Made by a program: the position numbers and the translations under genes. This document shows positions 1 to 7,777 of a stretch of DNA of 7,777 nt, one piece after another. The notes beneath the pieces were generated by a model. The model had not been told where the DNA came from. It did not search any database and was given only the letters and a program-made list of their open reading frames with translations. The stretch comes from Rhodospirillaceae bacterium (GTDB lineage: Bacteria; Pseudomonadota; Alphaproteobacteria; Rhodospirillales; 2-02-FULL-58-16), in assembly GCA_030623425.1 (NCBI GenBank), contig JAUXMA010000070.1, positions 1 through 7,777 of the forward strand, written 5' to 3'. How positions within the stretch are numbered: position 1 is the stretch's first letter; each line of letters begins with the position of its first letter.

Positions 1-91
1 CCCGCATCGCCGGCGCGTCCGCTCCTACCGGGAGAGCGGGAAAAGCGATCGTATGGGGTCAGGAATCCCGCCGGGGTGTACTAGTCATTTT

Positions 92-178
92 GCCCCGATC
101 CCAGGGGAACTCAAGGCCGAAGCCGCGCTTGGCGCGGTGCCGCGTAGCGGCAGCCTTGACTTCCCCTGGGATCGGGGC
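92..178. repeat. Long inverted repeat with two nested hairpins (REP/MITE-like palindrome)
   Basis: Positions 92-117 are the reverse complement of 153-178 over 26 bases, with one mismatch (110 against 160). The 35-base interior holds two further hairpins with 6-bp stems and 3-base loops: CCGCGC/GCGCGG at 123-137 and TGCCGC/GCGGCA at 138-152. The folded form is a long stem carrying two side-by-side hairpins. No T-tract follows the stem on either strand, so it does not look like an ordinary intrinsic terminator, although it lies downstream of the regulator at 298-723. Each arm also contains CCCC...GGGG and could fold alone. The pattern suits a REP-type or miniature mobile palindrome. No second copy lies in this window, so the mobile reading is inference. 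Confidence 0.7.
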
Positions 179-236
179 CACCCCTCCGGCAAGAAATGAA
201 TGGCCGATCATAACGCCGTCCGCGGAGGACAAACCG

Positions 237-248
237 GTGGAATTCCAC
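237..248. repeat. 12-bp perfect palindrome
   Basis: GTGGAATTCCAC is a perfect self-complementary 12-mer in the non-coding stretch 50 bases beyond the stop codon of the nsrR-like gene. No T-tract follows, so a terminator role is unlikely. It may be chance or a short protein-binding dyad. Apart from this and the large palindrome at 92-178, I see nothing convincing in bases 1-297. No reading frame there resembles a known protein. Confidence 0.3.
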
Positions 249-297
249 TTACAACCTCGAGGAGCCACAAAAGTCCTTCGTCTCGCCCGCCGTCTCG

Positions 298-723
298 TCA
301 ACCGTAACCGAACAGACGCGTCAATTCCTCTTTGTTCTTGATAAGATCGGCGATGGAGTGGCGGTCCAGCTCGTTGAGGAAGGCGCGGCGGGCCGCGGCC
401 AGAACATCCTTGAGCCTGCACATCGGCGCGATGGGGCATGGAGGATCGTGACATTCGACGATTTCAATGGTTCCCTCCATGGCTCGAATCACTTCCCCGA
501 CGCCGATGACGCCAGCGGGCCGGGCCAGGTACATGCCTCCGCCTTTGCCGCGAACGGTTTTGAGATAACCTTTGCCGGACAGGCCGTGGACGACCTTGAC
601 CAGATGATTGCGGGAAATGTCGAAATTTTTGGAAATCTCGTCGACGGTGACTTTCCGATCCCCGTGCAATCCCGCATAGATGAGGACACGCAAGGAATAG
701 TCCGTATACCGTTTCAAACGCAT
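298..723 (-). CDS. nsrR: NsrR-type Rrf2 family transcriptional repressor (nitric-oxide-sensing Fe-S protein)
   Basis: The 141-residue product has the full length and layout of NsrR. It starts MRLKRYTDYSLRVLIYAG, followed by a winged helix-turn-helix containing ISRNHLVKVVHGLS (about residues 36-49) and the RGKGGGMYLARPA wing (58-70). The Fe-S region carries three cysteines, C91, C96 and C102 (in ECHDPPCPIAPMCRLK), at the same numbers as in E. coli NsrR. Asp8, the non-cysteine cluster ligand reported for NsrR, is also present. Family members repress nitric oxide detoxification and nitrogen oxide genes until NO damages the cluster. The ATG has no strong ribosome binding site. The gene stands alone, with an AT-rich dyad about 77 bases upstream that may be an autoregulatory operator. 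IscR and RirA are less likely given the SRNHLVK and cysteine pattern. Confidence 0.9.
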   Translation of the reverse strand: MRLKRYTDYSLRVLIYAGLHGDRKVTVDEISKNFDISRNHLVKVVHGLSGKGYLKTVRGKGGGMYLARPAGVIGVGEVIRAMEGTIEIVECHDPPCPIAPMCRLKDVLAAARRAFLNELDRHSIADLIKNKEELTRLFGYG

Positions 724-799
724 GCGACGGTCCGTTGTCAGCCGAGAGCCATTTGCCCCGCCGCCGCGGTCTCTTTGCTATTGGCCTGTCGGCGGTCGA

Positions 800-823
800 C
801 ATATATAAGATATAAGATATATG
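800..823. promoter_or_regulatory. AT-rich dyad, candidate NsrR operator and promoter region
   Basis: CATATAT (800-806) and ATATATG (817-823) are inverted arms around AAG-ATAT-AAG, whose central ATAT is itself symmetric. The site lies 77 bases upstream of the nsrR start. On the minus strand a TTGAAC at 839-834 could serve as a -35 for a -10 within 809-816, which would place the dyad over the -10. On the plus strand TTGGCC (781-786) and TATAAG (804-809) are 17 bases apart, so a divergent promoter is also possible. The AAGAT-AT half-site partly resembles the known NsrR half-site AAGATGCATTT. Assigning it to NsrR is inference from position and symmetry. Confidence 0.4.
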
Positions 824-905
824 CTACATACATGTTCAAGAGAAAAAAGACAAGATTTCGGATTTCGCATGGACAATCCCTTTTTGACTCGCCGTTTTCG
901 TTTGG

Positions 906-1133
906 GTGGCGGTGAACAGCCGCGGCGGCGATTATATGAGCGTCCAAAAACCGGTCGCGCGCTTTCGCGCAATCCTGTTCCGGGTTCTGCTGGCGATCGG
1001 GAATCGCTCTGCCGTGTCCGCGCGAGCTGACCTGCCCGACTCGGCCCCGGCCAGCGGCGTCCGGGGGGACGCTGGCGGCCACCTCCTTGGCCTGTTTGTT
1101 GGCGAACGCGGTTGGTTTTCTGCTTATGCGTGA
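906..1133 (+). CDS. Doubtful short ORF with a signal-peptide-like start
   Basis: This open frame begins at GTG 906, or more plausibly at ATG 936, and ends at TGA 1131-1133. From the internal ATG the product reads MSVQKPVARFRAILFRVLLA and continues to SAVSARADLPD. That resembles a secretion signal (basic start, hydrophobic stretch, AxA-like cleavage site), but an arginine interrupts the hydrophobic core. The remaining 35 or so residues match nothing I recognise. Neither start has a ribosome binding site. Third codon positions are moderately GC-rich, weakly favouring coding. It faces away from nsrR and could be a decayed remnant of a divergently transcribed secreted protein, or simply non-coding. 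The rest of 724-1285 shows no convincing gene. Confidence 0.2.
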   Translation: MAVNSRGGDYMSVQKPVARFRAILFRVLLAIGNRSAVSARADLPDSAPASGVRGDAGGHLLGLFVGERGWFSAYA

Positions 1134-1285
1134 AAATGGCAGTTTTTTCTAGGTCCAAATACAATCAACGACAAAAGCTAATGCCGAGATTAAGTGAATT
1201 TTAATTGTGTTGGTTATGGCATTCAAGCTAACATACGCACAAAACAAGGCCTAGATATATAATTTGATGGAAAGGGAGGCGTTTA
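1134..1285. other. AT-rich island upstream of the cytochrome remnant
   Basis: This non-coding stretch is strikingly AT-rich. Counting 1141-1380 gives roughly 31% G+C, against clearly GC-rich coding sequence on both sides. It holds no reading frame that I recognise. It appears to be the upstream region of the small plus-strand frame starting at 1286. Its composition could reflect promoter DNA, a horizontally acquired segment, or decay. Confidence 0.5.
1258..1279 (+). promoter_or_regulatory. -10 box and Shine-Dalgarno for the plus-strand frame at 1286
   Basis: TATAAT at 1258-1263 matches the -10 consensus exactly and predicts a transcript start near 1270. AAAGGGAGG at 1271-1279 is a strong ribosome binding site seven bases before ATG 1286. 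No good -35 hexamer is seen 16-18 bases upstream, so transcription may need an activator. That intact start signals precede a disrupted gene suggests recent inactivation or a real micro-gene. Confidence 0.45.
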
Positions 1286-1358
1286 ATGGACTTGGAAAAA
1301 ATAATATATTTAATAGCTGCATTAATATTCATTATAGTTGTGACGGCTACTTTTATGT

Positions 1359-1366
<8 letters not shown>
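1286..1366 (+). CDS. 26-residue single-membrane-segment ORF (signal/anchor of cytochrome remnant, or a microprotein)
   Basis: An ATG-to-TAG frame encodes 26 residues starting MDLEKIIYLIAALIF and ending TATFMFA. It is a short charged start followed by one uninterrupted hydrophobic segment of about 20 residues. A GGGAGG ribosome binding site and a TATAAT box precede it. Five of its six isoleucines use ATA, which is unusual beside the GC-rich neighbours. Two readings are possible. It could be a genuine small membrane protein. I slightly prefer the other: that it is the N-terminal signal or anchor of a c-type cytochrome whose heme domain follows at once in another frame (1359 onward). A one-base insertion near the stop codon would separate them. 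I cannot name a microprotein family for it. Confidence 0.5.
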
Positions 1367-5441
<4,075 letters not shown>

Positions 5442-5474
5442 CCCGACAATCTAGTACTTACTCCCAGTGACCGC

Positions 5475-6374
5475 CTACCAGAACTTATACCAGGGTCCTT
5501 TGTCCTTGGGCCGGGCCGTTTCCGCCTGGATCGGTTGGCCGGGGGTCCAAAACTTAAACCACGGGGCCTTCTCTCTTGGGCTAATCTGTTTTTGCTCAAC
5601 CATCTCGTAAGAATCGATGTACCATTCGCTTCCCGGAAAATTGTGTCCCAGAACCGCCGCCGTTTTCTTGGCCTCCTCCTTGATGCCCAGCGCCAGATAG
5701 GCCTCGGTCAGCCGGTGCAGGGCCTCGGGCACGTGAATGGTGGTCTGGTAATTATCGATCACCGTTTTGAAACGGTTGATGGCGGCCAGGTAGTGCCCCT
5801 GCTTGAGGTAATAACGTCCGATTTCCATCTCCTTTCCGGCCAGGTTGCCGCTGGTCAGGTCGAGCTTGATTTTGGCGTCACGGGCATACTTGCTTTTGGG
5901 GTAACGGGCGATGATTTCGTTGAAGGTCTTGAGAGCCAACTCGGTCATTTTCTGGTCGCGGGTCACGTCCGATATCTGTTCGTAATAGCTTAAAGCTTTC
6001 AGATAATGAGCATAGGGGACATCGCGGTTGGACGGATGCAGTTGGATGAAACGATCGAGGGCAAAGATGGCCTCGTCGTAATTGTTGTCCAGGTAGAGGC
6101 TATAGGCGGCCATCAATTGCGCTTTCGTTGCCCAGATCGAATAAGGATGCTGGCGCTCCACCTCATCGAACATGAGGGCGGCGTCGTTGTAGAAATGTTG
6201 ATCAAGGGGATCCATTGCCTCGTTGTACAGTTGGTCCACCGGGCGTTCGACGTATCCCGTCTCGTCATATTCCATGCAAGCGACGAGGAGAAAAGGCGCC
6301 AACAGCGTAACCAACCGTTTCAGCGGCGCAACGCGTCCGGTCGGAGAGGAAAACGGAAAACGTTCCAGCATCAC
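5475..6374 (-). CDS. bamD: Outer membrane protein assembly lipoprotein BamD (ComL/YfiO)
   Basis: BamD is the essential lipoprotein partner of BamA in the complex that folds beta-barrel proteins into the outer membrane. The product has a lipoprotein signal ending LLVAC, with the lipidated cysteine at residue 33, then TPR-type helices. Recognisable segments are VDQLYNEAMD (46-55), AALMFDEVERQHPYSIWATKA (65-85), NYDEAIFALDRFIQLHP (98-114), GRYYLKQGHYLAAINRF (186-202) and VPEALHRLTEAYLALGI (215-231). Adjacent GTG (6374) and ATG (6371) codons offer the start, but neither has a ribosome binding site. A signal beginning at CTG 6323 (LKRLVTLLAPFLLVAC) would look more typical. The C terminus is unusual: KAPWFKFW (269-276) recurs as KGPWYKFW at the very end (292-299), 23 residues apart. 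Neighbours lpxC, recN and ligA are the usual alphaproteobacterial ones. Confidence 0.95.
   Translation of the reverse strand: MMLERFPFSSPTGRVAPLKRLVTLLAPFLLVACMEYDETGYVERPVDQLYNEAMDPLDQHFYNDAALMFDEVERQHPYSIWATKAQLMAAYSLYLDNNYDEAIFALDRFIQLHPSNRDVPYAHYLKALSYYEQISDVTRDQKMTELALKTFNEIIARYPKSKYARDAKIKLDLTSGNLAGKEMEIGRYYLKQGHYLAAINRFKTVIDNYQTTIHVPEALHRLTEAYLALGIKEEAKKTAAVLGHNFPGSEWYIDSYEMVEQKQISPREKAPWFKFWTPGQPIQAETARPKDKGPWYKFW
5478..5581 (-). repeat. 69-bp-offset imperfect duplication at the 3' end of bamD
   Basis: The DNA at 5478-5511 and 5547-5581 is clearly related (plus strand CCAgAACTTAtACCA against CCAaAACTTAaACCA, both ending CTTGGGC or TCTTGGGC). The offset of 69 bases is 23 codons and preserves the frame. 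At protein level this gives two copies of K-(A/G)-P-W-(F/Y)-K-F-W separated by a Pro/Gln/Ala/Thr-rich linker, the second ending exactly at the stop codon. It appears to be an in-frame tandem duplication that has since diverged. Confidence 0.6.
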
Positions 6375-6380
6375 GGCCCA

Positions 6381-6389
6381 ATTATATCA
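6381..6389 (-). promoter_or_regulatory. Extended -10 promoter of bamD
   Basis: Read on the minus strand, the sequence is TGATATAAT: a perfect extended -10 (TG-n-TATAAT, with TATAAT at 6386-6381). The predicted transcript start, seven bases beyond the hexamer, is about 6374, which is the G of the GTG-ATG start pair. No convincing -35 is seen (TTGCGT at 6411-6406 gives a 19-base spacer), as expected for an extended -10 type. It would give a leaderless or nearly leaderless bamD message. Confidence 0.55.
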
Positions 6390-6429
6390 CGGCGGCACCG
6401 GGCCAACGCAACTTCTACAAACGGCAACA

Positions 6430-6446
6430 CCCGGCGAAAAGCCGGG
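6430..6446 (-). terminator. GC-rich hairpin downstream of lpxC, possible terminator
   Basis: CCCGGC and GCCGGG pair around a five-base loop (TTTTC on the minus strand), extendable by a G-U and a C-G pair. It lies about 100 bases beyond the lpxC stop and 40 bases before the bamD promoter. The downstream tract is only TGTTGCCGTTTGT, not a clean T-run, so it may be a weak or Rho-assisted terminator. Confidence 0.35.
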
Positions 6447-6509
6447 CGGCGGAAAAATCGACAAGGGTGAAGCGGCGGCCCTAAATATATGAATTGGAGG
6501 GCGATTCAC

Positions 6510-6534
6510 GTTTCAAATTGATTCAATTCGAAAC
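6510..6534. repeat. Near-perfect AT-rich hairpin just after the lpxC stop
   Basis: Arms of 11 bases (6510-6520 and 6524-6534) pair with one mismatch around a three-base loop: GTTTCAAATTG-ATT-CAATTCGAAAC. It begins nine bases past the lpxC TAG on the minus strand. No T-tract follows, so it could protect the mRNA 3' end or be a protein-binding dyad rather than an intrinsic terminator. Confidence 0.45.
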
Positions 6535-6543
6535 GATCGCACT

Positions 6544-7536
6544 CTAAGCGGTGGCGCCGATCGTCGCGACCGAACCCCCGGCCCAGGCGGCCTCCATGTC
6601 ATCCGCCTCGGCCTCGTCGGCGGAAAAGAGGTCATGGCGGCAGGAATCCTTGTCGGCGAAGAGTTTTTGTAACAACCGATGGTTGGTGGCATGCCCGGAA
6701 CAAATGCCGCTGAAATGGCCATTGATGGGTGCGCCGGCGAGATAAAGGTCGCCGACGGCATCCAGGGCTTTGTGACGGACGAACTCATCATCGTATCGCA
6801 GGCCGTCCTCGTTGAGGACTCTGTCGCCACTGATCACGACGGCGTTGTCGAGGGAACCGCCCAGGGCCATGCCGGAAGCTTGCAGCCGCTCGGCCTCGTG
6901 CAGCAAACCGAAAGTGCGGGCGCGGGCCAGCTCTTTTTTGAAGGCCCCGTTGCCTAAATCGATGGAGATGGATTGGCGGGAAATGGCGGGACTGTCGAAC
7001 TCGATTTCGAAGGCGAGAGAAAACCCGTTGCCGGGAATCAGCGAGGCGACACAGTCGCCATCCCTGACCGTAACCGGTTTCCGGATGCGGATAACACTGC
7101 GTGGGGCATCCTGTTCGACGATACCCGCACATTCGAGAAGGAATATAAAAGGCCAGGAACTGCCGTCCATGATGGGAATTTCCGGACCATTGACTTCGAT
7201 CGTGGCGTTATCGACGCGGCATCCCGCCAGCGCCGCCATCAAGTGCTCGACCGTGCTGATCGTCACACCGTCATCGTTGCCAAGGGTGGTGCGCATGTTG
7301 GTATCGACCACCCGCTCCCAGGTTGCCTGAATGAAAGCGCCGCCGCCGGCAATATCGGTGCGCTTGAAGACAATGCCACTGCCGGGCTCACCCGGCCCGA
7401 GCACCATCGAAACCTTAATACCGGAATGAAGAGCGATCCCGGCGCAGCTTATGGAATTTTTTAGGGTCCTTTGTTGGACGGTATTGACTAAGTCGAACCC
7501 CCCAACCGACTTACGGTTACCTTTTGAAACCCCCAT
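6544..7536 (-). CDS. lpxC: UDP-3-O-acyl-N-acetylglucosamine deacetylase LpxC
   Basis: LpxC is the zinc deacetylase that performs the committed step of lipid A synthesis in the cytoplasm. The 330-residue protein carries all key residues. E97-H98 lie in [10 protein letters not shown] (catalytic glutamate and first zinc histidine). [10 protein letters not shown] holds zinc ligands H255 and D259 plus D263. SGHATNH holds the catalytic histidine H282, with the same 27-residue spacing from H255 as in E. coli (238 and 265). The [14 protein letters not shown] segment (117-130) is also diagnostic. The ATG is supported by AGAAGGGG ending three bases upstream. This start gives about 17 residues before the usual family beginning ([22 protein letters not shown]). 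A short acidic tail ([17 protein letters not shown]) extends the C terminus. It follows ftsZ, as is common in alphaproteobacteria. Confidence 0.97.
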   Translation of the reverse strand: MGVSKGNRKSVGGFDLVNTVQQRTLKNSISCAGIALHSGIKVSMVLGPGEPGSGIVFKRTDIAGGGAFIQATWERVVDTNMRTTLGNDDGVTISTVEHLMAALAGCRVDNATIEVNGPEIPIMDGSSWPFIFLLECAGIVEQDAPRSVIRIRKPVTVRDGDCVASLIPGNGFSLAFEIEFDSPAISRQSISIDLGNGAFKKELARARTFGLLHEAERLQASGMALGGSLDNAVVISGDRVLNEDGLRYDDEFVRHKALDAVGDLYLAGAPINGHFSGICSGHATNHRLLQKLFADKDSCRHDLFSADEAEADDMEAAWAGGSVATIGATA

Positions 7537-7588
7537 TTTCCCCTTCTTGTCTTTACGTGCAAAAACACAAACATCTAAAACTATTTAT

Positions 7589-7620
7589 TTTATACATTGT
7601 TAATAGATAAACCTTTCCAA
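7589..7620 (-). promoter_or_regulatory. Possible lpxC promoter
   Basis: The region 7561-7630 is very AT-rich (about 20% G+C over 7561-7620). On the minus strand TATAAA (7594-7589) could be a -10. TTGGAA (7620-7615) is the nearest -35-like hexamer but sits 20 bases away, so the match is weak. A start near 7582 would give a leader of about 46 bases. The strong terminator just upstream makes some promoter here necessary for lpxC, apart from read-through. Confidence 0.35.
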
Positions 7621-7626
7621 TGTATT

Positions 7627-7672
7627 AAAAAAATGCTTCAAGGGCCTGTCTATCAACATCCCTTGAAGCATT
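7627..7672 (-). terminator. Intrinsic terminator of ftsZ
   Basis: A perfect 13-bp stem is formed by 7660-7672 and 7632-7644 (AATGCTTCAAGGG and its complement) around a 15-base loop. On the minus strand it runs straight into seven T residues (7633-7627). It starts about 48 bases after the ftsZ stop codon. It is a textbook Rho-independent terminator and separates ftsZ from lpxC. Confidence 0.9.
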
Positions 7673-7720
7673 CAAATCACTCTTTGTTACCAATTGTTAC
7701 GTATTCCTGGCCCTTTACTG

Positions 7721-7777
7721 TCAATTCGCTTGGCGGCGCAAAAAGGTTGGGATTTCAAGCAAGTCTTCTTCGACCGA
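7721..7777 (-). CDS. ftsZ: Cell division protein FtsZ, C-terminal end only (partial)
   Basis: Eighteen codons and a TGA are present before the window edge, encoding SVEEDLLEIPTFLRRQAN. The DLLEIPTFLRRQAN tail is the conserved C-terminal peptide of alphaproteobacterial FtsZ, through which the tubulin-like division GTPase contacts membrane-tethering and regulatory partners such as FtsA. The GTPase domain lies outside the window. The position immediately before lpxC agrees with the usual order ftsA-ftsZ-lpxC. The identification rests on this short peptide and the context, and both agree. Confidence 0.9.
   Translation of the reverse strand, partial: SVEEDLLEIPTFLRRQAN

Noticed and set aside
19..39. 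Small hairpin CCGCTC/GAGCGG near the left edge
   Set aside because: Only six base pairs with a nine-base loop and no T-tract; without the upstream sequence it cannot be assigned as a terminator.
92..178. Palindrome as an integron attC site, CRISPR repeat or intrinsic terminator
   Set aside because: No GTTRRRY/RYYYAAC core sites, no repeated spacer-repeat units and no T-tract after the stem on either strand.
59..454. Minus-strand open frame crossing the palindrome and the 3' part of nsrR
   Set aside because: It overlaps the well-supported nsrR in another frame, and its only patterned part is translation of the inverted repeat, which reads similarly on both strands.
832..915. 27-codon plus-strand ORF starting MFKRKKTRFR beside the nsrR dyad
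   Set aside because: No ribosome binding site, no recognisable features and close to chance length; probably non-coding leader sequence.
778..1164. Minus-strand open frame of 128 codons upstream of nsrR
   Set aside because: Arg/Pro-rich composition with no family resemblance, no start signals, and it runs through the likely nsrR promoter.

Overview
The window looks like chromosomal DNA of an alphaproteobacterium, probably Rhodospirillales-like. The evidence is the gene order ftsZ-lpxC-bamD-recN-ligA, all on the minus strand, which is the usual downstream end of the alphaproteobacterial division and cell-wall cluster. The FtsZ tail ending in IPTFLRRQAN and the GC-rich coding sequence fit this, as do sharply AT-rich intergenic regions. 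No species can be named from the sequence alone.

Right part (7777 down to 1654, read on the minus strand). The last 18 codons of ftsZ are followed by a strong intrinsic terminator. An AT-rich promoter region then leads to lpxC (lipid A synthesis). After a hairpin-rich gap with its own extended -10 promoter comes bamD, an outer-membrane assembly lipoprotein. It is followed 33 bases later by recN (double-strand-break repair). recN overlaps ligA (NAD-dependent DNA ligase) by four bases. The block therefore joins division, envelope biogenesis and DNA repair. bamD-recN-ligA look like one transcription unit, while ftsZ and lpxC appear separately terminated or promoted.

Left part (1 to 1653) is accessory in character. 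It holds a complete nsrR-type Rrf2 regulator with its iron-sulfur ligands (minus strand) and an AT-rich dyad upstream of it that could be its operator. Next is a poorly coding stretch with one doubtful short ORF, then an AT-rich island (about 31% G+C over 1141-1380). The island starts a 26-residue single-membrane-segment reading frame with a good ribosome binding site. Directly after it, in another frame, lies a recognisable c-type cytochrome fragment in which the first cysteine of the heme motif is arginine. I read the two together as a decayed membrane-anchored or secreted cytochrome c gene. At the far left a 26-bp inverted repeat encloses two smaller hairpins and looks like a REP or MITE-type palindromic element.

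I found no clear evidence of a new multi-gene system. The most unusual items are the structured palindrome at 92-178, the broken cytochrome with its AT-rich start, the probable leaderless promoter of bamD, and the 23-codon duplication at the BamD C terminus.
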